Shown: positions 52,568 to 62,600 of the stretch, in pieces
Numbering within the stretch: position 1 is the stretch's first letter
Layout: each line of letters starts with the position of its first letter
Source: an uncultured Isosphaeraceae bacterium
Lineage (GTDB): Bacteria; Planctomycetota; Planctomycetia; Isosphaerales; Isosphaeraceae
Length of the DNA stretch: 64,000 nucleotides
Assembly: GCA_945957605.1 (NCBI GenBank)
Contig: CAMFLR010000007.1
Location: 248,001-312,000, forward strand
Direction of reading: 5' to 3'
Made by a program: the position numbers and the translations under genes
Notes under the pieces: generated by a model
What the model saw: the letters and a program-made list of their open reading frames with translations, nothing else
Told to the model about the DNA's origin: nothing
Database searches by the model: none

Positions 52568-53353
52568 ATGGGTTCGCGACTTGCAGGAAAAACGGCCTGG
52601 ATCAGCGGTGGGGCATCCGGAATTGGTGCGGCGGTGACGCGGCTTTTCGCGGCGGAAGGGGCGAATGTGTTCGTCGCCGATGTCCTCGCCGATCAAGGAA
52701 AAACACTTGCTGAGTCAATTGGACGAGAGGGCGGTAACGCGCGATTTCAGCTTACCGATGTTTCTCGTGAGAATGACGTTCGGCAGTCAATCGACTTAGC
52801 GGCGAAACAGTTTGGCGGCTTGCAGATCATCGTCAATTGTGCGGGTATCGTGCACGTCGGCTTGCTTCATGAGTATGACGAGAGTGACTGGGATCGCTTG
52901 ATGGGTGTGAATGTGAAGGGGATCTATTTTTCAATCAAACATGCGTTACCTCATCTCAGGAAGCAGGCATCGAGCCACATGGTCAACGTGGGGTCGATTA
53001 GCAGTTTCGTCGGTCAGGCGAGCACGCCGGCTTACACGGCGTCGAAAGCTGCAGTGTTGGGACTGAGTCGCTCAATTGCGCTTGATTACGCGTCGATTGG
53101 TCTGCGATGTAATTGCGTTTGCCCGGGAATTACCGATACCCCGATGCTGCGTACGCACTTGAATGCGACGCCCGATCCTGAGGCGACGCTTCGCCAACGC
53201 GTGCGTAGGGTGCCACTGAATCGTGCGATGGCGTCGGACGATATCGCCCGCGCGGTCCTGTACTTGAGTTGCGATGATTCATCAGGCGTCACAGGAACTT
53301 CACTCGTTGTTGATGGTGGATATTTAGCGGCCGCGGAGTGGGATGCGGGGTAA
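52568..53353 (+). CDS. Short-chain dehydrogenase/reductase
   Basis: 261 residues from the ATG at 52568, with AGGAG 8 nt upstream; the longer frame starts inside the previous gene. Classical SDR: cofactor loop SGGASGIGAA, Asp in FVADV (NAD preference), NCAGIV, catalytic Ser in NVGSISS and YTASKAAV (Tyr, Lys). Such enzymes in this setting often are L-rhamnose, L-fucose or sugar-acid dehydrogenases. Together with an HpaI aldolase and a RhaT symporter, a non-phosphorylating deoxysugar route is suggested but no dehydratase is present nearby. Confidence 0.88.
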   Translation: MGSRLAGKTAWISGGASGIGAAVTRLFAAEGANVFVADVLADQGKTLAESIGREGGNARFQLTDVSRENDVRQSIDLAAKQFGGLQIIVNCAGIVHVGLLHEYDESDWDRLMGVNVKGIYFSIKHALPHLRKQASSHMVNVGSISSFVGQASTPAYTASKAAVLGLSRSIALDYASIGLRCNCVCPGITDTPMLRTHLNATPDPEATLRQRVRRVPLNRAMASDDIARAVLYLSCDDSSGVTGTSLVVDGGYLAAAEWDAG

Positions 53354-53406
53354 CGCGCGGTTTCTGTTGAATCGTTACGTGCAATTTCGTCAAAGGAGCC
53401 AGATCA

Positions 53407-54252
53407 ATGCCCGTGCGGCTCGCCTGTGCTGATTTCGCGTTTCCGTTGCTCGATCACGATAAGGTGCTCGATCTCATCGCGCTTCTGAATTTTCCAGGTG
53501 TCGATCTTGGCCTTTTTGAGGGACGCTCGCACATCTGGCCGTCTCAAGTTTTTCGCGACATTCCAGGTGCAGCACGCGAGTTGACTTCAAAGCTTGAAGA
53601 CCGCGGACTTGTTCTCGCGGATGTCTTCTTGCAGACGGCGCCAGAGTTCTTCTCGCTCGCGCCAAATCATCCCGACCCGGAACGAAGACGCGAAGCACGC
53701 ACGTGGTTCAGGCAAACGATTGAATTTGCTCTGGAATGCGGTTGTCGGCACGTTTCCGCAGTTCCCGGCGTTTGTTTCGAGGGAGTTCCAGAGCAAGAGT
53801 CGCTCTCGCTCTGTTCTGATGAACTTGCGTGGCGCGTTGACGAAGCGCAAAAGAGTGGGATCATTTTTGGTGTCGAGGCGCATGTCGGGTCGATCGTCCC
53901 GACGCCTGAATCCGCGACTGAACTTGTGCGGCGCGTGCCTGGCTTAACGCTTACGCTCGATTACACTCATTTCACGCGAAGTGGTGTTCCCGATTCGGAA
54001 ATCGAGCCGCTCATCGCTTTTGCGAGCCATTTTCATGCACGATGCGCTCGGCCCGGACGGTTGCAGACGTCGTTCAAGGAGAATGTGATTGACTATGCTC
54101 GCGTGCTCGATGGAATGAGTCGCGTGGGATATTCGGGCTATGTCGGTGTGGAATATGTTTGGATTGATTGGGAACATTGCAACGAGGTCGACAACCTTTC
54201 GGAAACGATTTTGCTGCGAGATTTTCTCTTGAATCACGGAACACGATCATGA
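53407..54252 (+). CDS. Sugar-phosphate isomerase/epimerase-like TIM-barrel protein
   Basis: 281 residues, ATG with AGGAG 8 nt upstream. A xylose-isomerase-like barrel: VDLGLFEGRSH, GVEAHVGSIVPTPE (metal Glu and His), LTLDYTHF (Asp, His) and GVEYVWIDW (Glu near the end) are the metal-binding strands. Substrates of the family are wide (tagatose, inosose, hydroxypyruvate). It ends in an ATGA overlap with RhaT, so it is closely coupled to transport and probably converts the imported sugar or its acid. Confidence 0.75.
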   Translation: MPVRLACADFAFPLLDHDKVLDLIALLNFPGVDLGLFEGRSHIWPSQVFRDIPGAARELTSKLEDRGLVLADVFLQTAPEFFSLAPNHPDPERRREARTWFRQTIEFALECGCRHVSAVPGVCFEGVPEQESLSLCSDELAWRVDEAQKSGIIFGVEAHVGSIVPTPESATELVRRVPGLTLTLDYTHFTRSGVPDSEIEPLIAFASHFHARCARPGRLQTSFKENVIDYARVLDGMSRVGYSGYVGVEYVWIDWEHCNEVDNLSETILLRDFLLNHGTRS

Positions 54253-55328
54253 CGTCGCCAGATCCTGCGCTTGGTGTTGTTTATCACGCGATCGGCGGAT
54301 TTGCGTCGGCGACGTTCTATCTCTTTTTCAGACGCGTTCGCGAGTGGAGTTGGGAGACATACTGGCTTGTTGGCGGCGTTTTCAGTTGGATTGTCGCTCC
54401 TTGGCTTTTTGCGATTGTAAATACTTCGCGGTTGATGAGTGTTCTGGCTGAGGCACCTCATGACGCGATGCTCTGGTCCTACTTTTTCGGTGTCTTGTGG
54501 GGGATTGGTGGGCTTACGTTTGGGTTGACGATGCGCTATCTGGGCCTGGCTCTGGGGATGGCCATGGCCCTTGGCTACTGCGCTGTGTTTGGCACGCTGA
54601 TGCCACCGTTGTTCAAGGGGGAGTTGGGGGAGATTATTGGTTCTGGATCCGGACAAGTCGTACTTGGCGGCGTGCTTTTGTGCGTTGTGGGAATTGTGAT
54701 CAGCGGGCTTGCGGGTCGCTCGAAAGAGAAAGAAATGAGTGACGAGCAGAAGCAGGCGGCGATTCGCGAATTTAGCTTTGGCAAAGGCGTGATCGTCGCA
54801 ACGGTCTGCGGAATTCTTAGCGCCTGCATGTCTTATGGATTTTCCGCGGGCAAGCCGATTGCCGAACTTGCCGTGACTCGTGGAACGAACCCGCTCTGGC
54901 AAAACTTGCCCGTGCTCATTGTGGTGCTTGCAGGCGGGTTTACCACGAATGTTGTCTGGTGCGTCGCACTTAACATTCGCAACGCAACTGGCAGTGAATA
55001 CGCAGGAAAGCGTGCTAATGCGGGACGGCTTACGCTAAAAACCCTGGCGTTCAATTATCTCTTTTGTGCGATTGCAGGCACGGTTTGGTACTTGCAATTC
55101 CTGTTTTATGGAATGGGAAATACACTCATGGGGCGATATGAATTTTCAAGCTGGACGCTCCACATGGCGACCATCATGATCTTTGGAACGATTTGGGGGC
55201 TCTACTTGCAGGAGTGGAAAGGCGCGAGTGCGCGAACACATGCCTTGAATTTCTTGGGATTGTTTACGCTCGTCGCGTCGACGGTCGTCGTTGGTTATGG
55301 GAATTATCTGGGTGCGCCGCGTTCGTAA
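54249..55328 (+). CDS. rhaT: RhaT-type L-rhamnose/proton symporter
   Basis: 359 residues from the ATG that overlaps the preceding stop (ATGA). About ten membrane helices of the drug/metabolite transporter superfamily. Features of the RhaT family: YWLVGGVFSWIVAPWLFA near the N-terminus, LWGIGGLTFGLTMRYLGLALGMAMALGYCAVFGTLMPP, and FLFYGMGNTLMGRYEFSSWTLHMATIMIFGTIWGLYLQEWKG near the end, all read by eye. E. coli RhaT brings in L-rhamnose with a proton; planctomycete relatives are diverged and could carry other sugars. Ends 17 bp before the convergent epimerase. Confidence 0.85.
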   Translation: MTSPDPALGVVYHAIGGFASATFYLFFRRVREWSWETYWLVGGVFSWIVAPWLFAIVNTSRLMSVLAEAPHDAMLWSYFFGVLWGIGGLTFGLTMRYLGLALGMAMALGYCAVFGTLMPPLFKGELGEIIGSGSGQVVLGGVLLCVVGIVISGLAGRSKEKEMSDEQKQAAIREFSFGKGVIVATVCGILSACMSYGFSAGKPIAELAVTRGTNPLWQNLPVLIVVLAGGFTTNVVWCVALNIRNATGSEYAGKRANAGRLTLKTLAFNYLFCAIAGTVWYLQFLFYGMGNTLMGRYEFSSWTLHMATIMIFGTIWGLYLQEWKGASARTHALNFLGLFTLVASTVVVGYGNYLGAPRS

Positions 55329-55345
55329 AGAGGGCAGCACGCCTT

Positions 55346-56368
55346 TCAAAGTGAGCGAATTTCGCCCAAAAATGGATTGCGACCGGAGGCCTTGGCATCG
55401 ACCAGCGCTGCGTGAATGCTACTGATGGGATCGGGGTGAACCAGATTGAACAGGCGGTCGGCACGCGTTCCCGAAACGTGCAATCGGAGATAGCCGCCGG
55501 CGGCTGATGCGGCGGAAATGTCGATGCGTTGATGACGCGTCATCTTATCGATCATTCGTGCGGTCGACACCACGAGTCGCTCAGTAAAATCGGGAAGCAC
55601 GGTGATGACATTCGGACGACCGGTGATTCTGCGGACCATTCGAGCCAGGTCGGGATAACTCACATAGTGGCCGACGACTGCATAGCGCTCGCCAGGAACA
55701 CCTAGCATCAGCGCAGCGCCGTGGGCCTGGGCGATTACCGAAGTGTCAACGATTGGGATGCCGCCGTTGGGGACGCTCACGACACGCGATTTGGCCATCA
55801 GAAGCAGAATGCGCGTGGAGGTTGGCTTGATGTCGCGCGGACCTAAAACCATCCCTGGACAGAGCACCACGCTCGCCAGCCGGTCGGTTCCCGCGCGTAC
55901 GATTTCCTCGGCTTCACGCTTTGTACGCGAGTAGGGAGAATCGACGGCGTGCAGGTTCCAACCTGCGTCTTCATCGGCTGGATCGCTCGCCGTGCCTGCT
56001 GCCACGGTGTGAAGGGTGGAGGTGAAGACGAACCGCTCGACGCCGGCTTCAGAGGAAAATTCGAGCAGCCGCTTCGTTGCATCGACGTTGATGGCCGCTG
56101 CATCACCGCGATGGTCGGCCCCAAGGCTCACCCAACCTGCCGTGTGAATCACGCCACGCATGCCGGAGACGGCATTCTTTACGACGTCAGCCGATCGCAG
56201 ATCGCCGACGATCCAGTTGATGTCAGGATCGCCGTCCCGAATTTCTGGCGGTTTTCGCGTGAGGCCGTAGACGGGATGTCCGAGTGATGCGAGGTGGCGA
56301 GCGACGTGGCCGCCGATGAAACCACCGGCGCCTGTGACGAGCACTGGCCATTCTTTGGGGTCGATCAA
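55346..56368 (-). CDS. NAD-dependent epimerase/dehydratase (HpnA / dihydroflavonol-reductase-like)
   Basis: 340 residues. Extended SDR: TGAGGFIGGHVARHL at the N-terminus, IVGDLRSADVV, VIHTAGWVSLG, TSTLHTVAAGT and YSRTKREAE (catalytic Tyr, Lys), then CPGMVLGPRD. The sequence is closest in style to the HpnA-like hopanoid-associated sugar epimerases and dihydroflavonol-4-reductases. The substrate is not known. It overlaps the upstream protease gene by an ATGA, so the two share an operon. Confidence 0.8.
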   Translation of the reverse strand: MIDPKEWPVLVTGAGGFIGGHVARHLASLGHPVYGLTRKPPEIRDGDPDINWIVGDLRSADVVKNAVSGMRGVIHTAGWVSLGADHRGDAAAINVDATKRLLEFSSEAGVERFVFTSTLHTVAAGTASDPADEDAGWNLHAVDSPYSRTKREAEEIVRAGTDRLASVVLCPGMVLGPRDIKPTSTRILLLMAKSRVVSVPNGGIPIVDTSVIAQAHGAALMLGVPGERYAVVGHYVSYPDLARMVRRITGRPNVITVLPDFTERLVVSTARMIDKMTRHQRIDISAASAAGGYLRLHVSGTRADRLFNLVHPDPISSIHAALVDAKASGRNPFLGEIRSL

Positions 56369-57450
56369 CGTCCGCCGAGCCTCATGAGAGTCGAGTCAGG
56401 CTGCCAGAGATAGAGGAATGTGGGAATCTTTGCGCGATCGAGACCAGGGTAGCTGAGCGGAACAAGCTGGCCTTCGATGGGAGTATTCGGCGTGATCGAA
56501 TAGAGTGAACGTCCCGCCGCGCCCTTTCGTTGGAAGATGACGACCTCGCCGCCCGAGGTGCCTGCCAGTTTTTCTGCCTCGTCAATCGCGTCGTGAACAT
56601 AACCAATCTGGTCGACGAGATGCAATTCCACTGCCTTGGGACCGCTGACGATTCGGCCGTCGTCAAGCAGCTTCCAGTCGGCAGCAGTCAAGCCGCGGCG
56701 AGTTTGCGCGACCCGATTGCGGAAGCGGTCGCGGAAACTGTTAACCATCTCGCGAAGCATTGTTTCGGCTTCAGGAGCCAGCGGCGCAGTGATGCTGCCG
56801 ATGTCGACCATCGGGGCAGATTTGATTGGCTCGGCACGAACGTTTAGCTGCGCCATCGCGTCCTGGAGGTTGTATTGATTGAGCAAGGCACCGATATTGC
56901 CAGTGACGGTCGTCGGGTGTGCGATGACGCGATCTCCGCCGACAGCAAGATAAAGGCCGCCTGATGTTGCGAGATCCATCATGCAAACGACGATCGGTTT
57001 TCCGGTCGCCTGCCGGAAGCGCCTGAGTTCGTCGGCCATGATATCGCATGCAGTTACGCTGCCGCCCGGCGTGTTAATTCGCAAAACCAGGGCACGAATC
57101 GATGGGTCGGCGGCAATGGCGTCGAGTTTTTCGCGGAATGTGGAGACGGGGTTCTCGCCGGTGGAGTAGAGGCCCGTGAGGTTTTGATTTAGGATGATCC
57201 CGTCGACGTCCACCAGGCCGATTCGTGCCCCCGGTTGCCCTGCGCGAACGGAAACCGGAACAATTGGACCGGGGTCAGGGGCGGTGGGCATCCGGATTTC
57301 GATGGGGCCCTCAACCGTTGCGGCCACTCGTCCGTTCACGCTTGTATCGCCGCGGAACGACGTTTGAATGCGTCCGACGATCGGAATCTCCGCGCAGCCG
57401 GCGAACAACAGGCACCAGAAGATCGCCGCGGACGCGAGTCGCGACGGCAT
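56365..57450 (-). CDS. Signal peptide peptidase SppA-like protease (S49), lipoprotein
   Basis: 361 residues from the ATG at 57450; the upstream in-frame start at 57504 lacks support. Lipobox LLFAGC gives Cys19. S49 core: LRINTPGGSVTACD, then DLATSGGLYLAVGGD (Ser163) and EPIKSAPMVDIGS with Lys210, 47 residues on, which fits the Ser/Lys dyad of the single-domain SppA. TVTGNIGALL is the family strand. SppA-type proteases clear signal peptides and membrane fragments. Here the enzyme is predicted to be a periplasm-facing lipoprotein rather than a membrane-spanning form. It is paired with the epimerase gene downstream. Confidence 0.85.
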   Translation of the reverse strand: MPSRLASAAIFWCLLFAGCAEIPIVGRIQTSFRGDTSVNGRVAATVEGPIEIRMPTAPDPGPIVPVSVRAGQPGARIGLVDVDGIILNQNLTGLYSTGENPVSTFREKLDAIAADPSIRALVLRINTPGGSVTACDIMADELRRFRQATGKPIVVCMMDLATSGGLYLAVGGDRVIAHPTTVTGNIGALLNQYNLQDAMAQLNVRAEPIKSAPMVDIGSITAPLAPEAETMLREMVNSFRDRFRNRVAQTRRGLTAADWKLLDDGRIVSGPKAVELHLVDQIGYVHDAIDEAEKLAGTSGGEVVIFQRKGAAGRSLYSITPNTPIEGQLVPLSYPGLDRAKIPTFLYLWQPDSTLMRLGGR

Positions 57451-57588
57451 GGTATGGTGATTGCAGTTCGAGCGTAACACGGCAATCCCTCGTAAACGGA
57501 ACAATCGCGCAACCTAGCAGAAGTATCGGCCCCGCCCTCGCCGAACTTGGCGACAAAACCGGCGCAAACCCATAATCCGGCAAAATCC

Positions 57589-58479
57589 ATGCTTCATCTT
57601 CTTATCGCTACGGCCATTTTATTCGCTCCACCCGAAGTCCGTGAGCTCAAGCACGATGCGAACACCGTCTATCATTTTGTGACGACCGACGGAATCAAGG
57701 TGGATGGGCAGCAGATCAAACCCGATCCGCCGACCTTTGGCGACGAAATGTCGCAAGATGAGCAACTTGCTGCGCTCCGGCGGATCGCAGGTAGCGAGCG
57801 TGGCGCGACCGAGATGATGAGCGATTCAATTTCCGCTCCGCACAAGTTGACGATTCGCGACACGAAGACGAAAACCCATGTGGTCCGTTCGGGCGACCTC
57901 TATTTCTGCGTGCGCGTCGACCTGAATACGATACAACCACAGAAGGCCTTCGCCGCCGTGCAAGACCGTGCTGTTGAAGCGGGGAACATGCGATTTGAGG
58001 CGAAGGCGGTTGCTGCTGGCGAACTCCAAGTCATTGGGGAGAAGCCGCGTGAGGACCTTTGGTATGTGCGAGCGAAGCTACGTTTGCTCGACCGAATCGT
58101 CGCGACGAGAACCGATCAGGTTGCGTCGAGTCGCTCGGAAGATTCGGTGATCGTTGCTGCGCGAACTGATGAGCGTTTCAACACGGGCGCAAGCAAGAAT
58201 GAGTGGCAGACGTTGACGGTGAAAGGTTCGACAGAAACGCTCGGCACGCCTCGCCCTTATGCGGGTGGCGCTGGCTATGCGAAAATGACTCGGCTCAAAG
58301 GGGAAGCGGGGCGAGTGATTGTCGAGACGCACTTTGTGTATGCCGAACCGCTTGAATGGTTCGATGGCGCGCCAATTCTGCGGTCGAAGTTCGGTCTGAT
58401 CGCGCAGGATCAAATTCGTCGCTTGCGTTCCGAACTAAAAAAGGCCACCACGAAATCAGAGGCCAAATCCGGGTCGTAA
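57589..58479 (+). CDS. Secreted protein of unknown function
   Basis: 296 residues from the ATG at 57589; an upstream start at 57547 would put 14 residues ahead of the signal-like segment (LHLLIATAILFA). No domain recognised. Two all-beta regions with many charged residues, including MRFEAKAVAAGELQVIGEKP and GAGYAKMTRLKGEAGRVIVETHFVYAEP, suggest an extracytoplasmic protein. Divergent from the protease gene; its end overlaps the next - strand gene by 24 bp. Confidence 0.6.
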   Translation: MLHLLIATAILFAPPEVRELKHDANTVYHFVTTDGIKVDGQQIKPDPPTFGDEMSQDEQLAALRRIAGSERGATEMMSDSISAPHKLTIRDTKTKTHVVRSGDLYFCVRVDLNTIQPQKAFAAVQDRAVEAGNMRFEAKAVAAGELQVIGEKPREDLWYVRAKLRLLDRIVATRTDQVASSRSEDSVIVAARTDERFNTGASKNEWQTLTVKGSTETLGTPRPYAGGAGYAKMTRLKGEAGRVIVETHFVYAEPLEWFDGAPILRSKFGLIAQDQIRRLRSELKKATTKSEAKSGS

Positions 58480-59313
58480 GCGACGTTCGAAATCCGTCGG
58501 CTCGATTGACCCCGATTGAGTCAAAGCTTCGCGAACGTCCGGCGACAGCTTGATTGGCTGGCCCGATGGCAGTCTGGTCATCGCGAACGACCAGGCGAGT
58601 GCGAGCGGACCAACGCGGGTTGCGATTTCCACGTCGAGCGCACAGTCGAAGCTCGCGTTCGGTGGAAGTCGAGTTGCCGACTCGGGAGCTTTTACGCGCT
58701 CGCGCGCGGTTGACCAGTTCATGGTGCTGAGCTCTCCGGTTTGGGCATTCACGAAGAGTGCGTAGTAAAGGTCGACCTCGTGCTGCCGACCGTCGACGAC
58801 AAGCCTGGCCGGCGTGCGGTAGAGGGCAAATGTGGTGGTCGACACGACAACTCGACCGCGCCGGAGTTCAGCGTCGGCCACGTTCGCCACGATTCGTTCC
58901 ACTGGGGAAAGTGTCTCGCGAAGGTCGATAGGACCGTTGGCTGTCACGACCTTTTCATGAGCGCCGGCAACGATCGAATTACCGACGCCCACTCGACGCA
59001 ACTCGTAACCGCGGTTGGTTTTGGCGACGTCGGCGAGAATGAGTGTTCGGATGAGTGTCGCAGAGCGGCGTCCCGATTCCGGCAGGCTGGCAATCGCGCC
59101 GGATTCGAGCCGCGGAACCGCGTGGATTACCTTGTGCGTCCATCCACCACGTTCGATCTCATCGATGTCTGTGCCAGGCGCGAGGAACAAGAAAGACGCG
59201 CAGTGAATTCCGTTCATGTTCGGAAGTTCAGGCGTTTGCCAGTTTATGCAACTGGCAGTCAATATCAAAACCCATTGAAGTAAGTGCTTTATTTTCATTG
59301 GATTAAGTTGCAT
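58456..59313 (-). CDS. Secreted protein of unknown function
   Basis: 285 residues, ATG with AGGGG 7 nt upstream. N-terminal hydrophobic stretch (HLLQWVLILTASC) could be a lipoprotein signal with the Cys as anchor. The body has ERGGWTHKVIHAVPRLESG, VVVSTTTFALYRTPARLVVDG and YYALFVNAQTGELSTMNWS, a mixed alpha/beta protein with no motif I can name. It converges with the 57589-58479 gene, and the ends overlap by 24 bp. Confidence 0.6.
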   Translation of the reverse strand: MQLNPMKIKHLLQWVLILTASCINWQTPELPNMNGIHCASFLFLAPGTDIDEIERGGWTHKVIHAVPRLESGAIASLPESGRRSATLIRTLILADVAKTNRGYELRRVGVGNSIVAGAHEKVVTANGPIDLRETLSPVERIVANVADAELRRGRVVVSTTTFALYRTPARLVVDGRQHEVDLYYALFVNAQTGELSTMNWSTARERVKAPESATRLPPNASFDCALDVEIATRVGPLALAWSFAMTRLPSGQPIKLSPDVREALTQSGSIEPTDFERRLRPGFGL

Positions 59314-59346
59314 TTCTTGCCCCTGTCCCTGCCTGTTCTACAACCT

Positions 59347-59376
59347 CAATGCCGCTTGATTAGGAATTCGGCATTG
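59347..59376. promoter_or_regulatory. 8-bp perfect inverted repeat, possible operator
   Basis: CAATGCCG and CGGCATTG flank a 14-nt spacer between two divergent start sites. A dyad of this spacing could bind a dimeric regulator or form a leader hairpin for the - strand gene. Sequence is clear; role inferred. Confidence 0.35.
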
Positions 59377-59420
59377 GATTTGCCTAGTTTGCCTGGTCCC
59401 CCATGACGTGTCGGGAAGAG

Positions 59421-59435
59421 TCGGGTTTGACCCGA
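59421..59435. promoter_or_regulatory. Short hairpin TCGGGT-TTG-ACCCGA
   Basis: A perfect 6-bp stem with a 3-nt loop about 205 bp upstream of the megasynthase start, without a T-run, so it is not a normal terminator. Could be part of an operator with the repeat at 59347-59376. Confidence 0.25.
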
Positions 59436-59639
59436 ATTTCATTCGGTCGAAGTCAGCGGCGACGCTCATCGACCTGCAAATATGGCGCTCAACGAGTCAT
59501 TCATGGTCACTTACGATCGGCGAGACGAAATTACCCGCTTTCTCCAAATTGCCCAGTATACTGTAAATCGGAGCGTCGGACTGCGCGAATGCAGAACTCG
59601 TGGCAAGCGATCCGAGGAATGAGAACTCGTGACGCAGGG

Positions 59640-62600
59640 ATGATGATGATGGCACGCAACGGATCGCCCGAATCGAAAATCGACGGAGTTGGGAAGCCGA
59701 TGAATCTTGTTCTTCCGCGAATATTTGCGTGGGCGCCTCAAGGAGTACGAGGATCGGCGGTTGCGATTGCGGCGACTCGCGCTGGCGGACTGGGGTTTCT
59801 GGACCTGACTGCGCTTGACGTGTCCGAATTGCGCGATTTTGTCGATAAATCTGGAAGAATGGGAAGCTTTGGCATTCGGCTTCTTGCCGATCAGGCATCC
59901 CATATGGGTTTTGATTCGCTTCCAACGCAGGTGCAAGCGATCTGCTTGGTCGGAACTGGCGCCGGTGAGTTTGAATCGATTGTCAAGCAAGCGCCAAGAG
60001 AGCGACCGATTCTGGCCGAGGTCACGACGCGCGATGCAGCGGTCTCGGCAGCCGCGGCGGGAGTGCAGGGGATCATCATCGCCGGCCATGAGGCTGGCGG
60101 AGTTTGCGGCGACGAGTCTTCGTTCATCCTGCTCCAGGCTGTTGTTGAGAAGTTGGCGCTGTCGGTCTGGGTCCGAGGCGGAATCGGCCCGATGAGTGCC
60201 GCAGGTTGCATCGCCGCTGGAGCCCGCGGAGTGGTACTCGACGGGGCGCTTCTCCTGACGCGCGAATCGCCGCTGGATGCTTTCGCGCGAGAGATGGTCT
60301 CACGATTCGATGGTGGCGAAACGCTGGTCGGCCCCACGACCGAGGGGTTGGCATTTCGGTCATTCGCTCTCCCAGGATCAGCCGCACAAACAGCATTAAA
60401 GGCGGGCAATCCTTATCCCGAGAACTCGATTGGCTGGGCCGAGAATCAGGCGTGGCCCGTCGGGCAGGATGCCGCGTTCGCCGCGCGAATGGCTCAGCGA
60501 TTTGTCACGGTCGGCGGAGTCGTGCGGGCGGTTGACGCGTCAATCGACCATGCAATTTCAGTGGCGCGTGACACAAAACCGCTGGCAGAAAACTCGTCGC
60601 TTGCTACATCGCATGGCACGCGTTACCCGATTGCCCAAGGCCCGATGACGCGTGTAAGCGACACTGCCGAGTTCGCGGAAGCTGTCGCCACCGGCGGCGC
60701 GCTGCCATTCCTGGCGCTCGCAATGATGAGCGGGAACGATGTGGCGCGGTTGCTCGAAGAAACCAAACGGCGGCTCGATGGCAAGAGCTGGGGTGTGGGG
60801 ATTCTTGGCTTTATCGATCCTGAGCTGCGCAACGCTCAAGTCGCAGCGATTCGAGCCGTGAAACCGCCGTTTGCGCTGATCGCCGGAGGAAGGCCCGATC
60901 AGGCTGCCGCGCTCGAAGGTGAAGGTATTGCTACATACTTGCATGTTCCATCACCGGGCCTTTTGTCGCGATACCTTCGTGAGGGTGCGAGACGATTCGT
61001 GCTCGAAGGGCGCGAATGTGGCGGGCACGTGGGACCTCGCTCAAGCATGGTGCTATGGGAGCAGGCGATCGCTCAGGTTGAAGAGTTCCTCGACGGCGGT
61101 GAGCAGGCTTCTCCGATTCATTTGCTTTTCGCAGGTGGAATTCATGACGGTCGTTCGGCGGCGACGGTGGCGACGATGGCCGCGCCCCTCGCGGCTCGTG
61201 GGGTGAAAACGGGGGTGCTCATTGGCACGGCATACCTCTTTACGGAGGAAGCCGTGGGGACTCGCGCGATCATTCGCCGCTTTCAGAATGAAGCGATTGC
61301 ATGTCGCGAAACGGTGCTGCTCGAAACGGGGCCAGGTCATGAGGTTCGCGTTAGCCCGAGTCCCTTCGCGTCGCGCTTCGATGAGGAACGGAAGAATCTG
61401 GTTGCGTCGGGCAAATCGGCCGACGAGGTGCGCGAGTCGCTTGAGCAGTTGAATGTCGGCAGGCTGCGCATCGCGGCGAAGGGAGTCGATCGCGCGAATG
61501 GAACGGGCTCCGCGGTCGTCAATGTTGCAGATGCCGATCAGTACACCAAAGGGATTTACATGCTTGGGCAGGTGGCAACACTTCGCGACGGCGTGACCAC
61601 GATTGCTGAACTTCATCGTGAGATTTGCGACGGCTCCGCGGAACGTATCGAGCAAATTCGCGACGGTGAGCACACGGGTGCCGCAGAGAAATCACGTCCG
61701 TCTGACATCGCGATTATCGGTATGTCTTCGATCCTTCCGGGAGCGTCGTCTGCTCGCGAATTCTGGCAAAACACCTTACGCGGCAAGGATGCGATTACCG
61801 AAGTTCCCGAAGATCGTTGGGATTGGCGACTTTATTATGACGCCGACCCGAAAGCGCCGGATAAGGTCACGTCAAAATGGGGCGGGTTCCTGCCTGATAT
61901 CCCGTTCGACCCGCTGCGCTACGGCATGCCGCCGACGAGTTTGAATTCGATCGAACCCGTGCAGTTATTGCTGCTCGAAGCGGTAAGAAATGCCCTGGAC
62001 GACGCTGGATACGCCTCGCGCGAATTTGCTCGCGAGCGGACTGCAGTGGTGCTTGGCATGGGTGGCGGCGCCGCACAGCTTGCGATGGGTTACGCGTTCC
62101 GATCGTACCTGCCGATGCTCGAAACTGTGGCGCCGGAAGCGGGAGCCGAAGCACGCGAGAAGGCGGCGGAATACCTTCCCGAGTGGACTGAGGATTCGTT
62201 TCCCGGCTTCCTTTTGAATGTCGCGGCGGGACGGATTGCCAATCGCTTTGATCTTGGGGGGGCGAATTACACGGTCGACGCCGCGTGCGGTTCCTCACTC
62301 GCAGCAGCCTCGCTCGCGGTTCGTGAACTGGAAACCGGCACGGCCGACATGGTCATTCTTGGCGGTGCCGACACCGTTCAAAATCCACTCACGTATCTCG
62401 CGTTTAGCAAGACGCACGCGTTTTCTCCTCGCGGACGATGCCGGCCTTTCGATGCATCGGCCGATGGAATCGTGATTAGCGAAGGTGTCGGTGTTGTTGT
62501 GCTCAAACGTCTGGCTGATGCCGAACGCGACGGCGACCGAATTTATGCCGTGATCAAGGGGCTGGGAACGTCGAGCGATGGCCGAGCGCGTGGCCTGACT

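Larger units (their letters stand above)
59314..59639. other. Divergent control region before the megasynthase
   Basis: 326 bp between a - strand gene and the + strand megasynthase. It holds two inverted repeats (59347-59376 and 59421-59435) and a TATACT -10-like hexamer at 59557-59562, without a good -35. No gene seen. Confidence 0.4.

Noticed and set aside
56365-57450. SppA-like protease suspected of lacking its catalytic Lys
   Set aside because: I first looked for Lys in the VAQTRRG segment, where there is Thr. The dyad Lys of single-domain SppA is in the earlier IKS motif; here Lys210 is 47 residues after Ser163, so the site looks complete.
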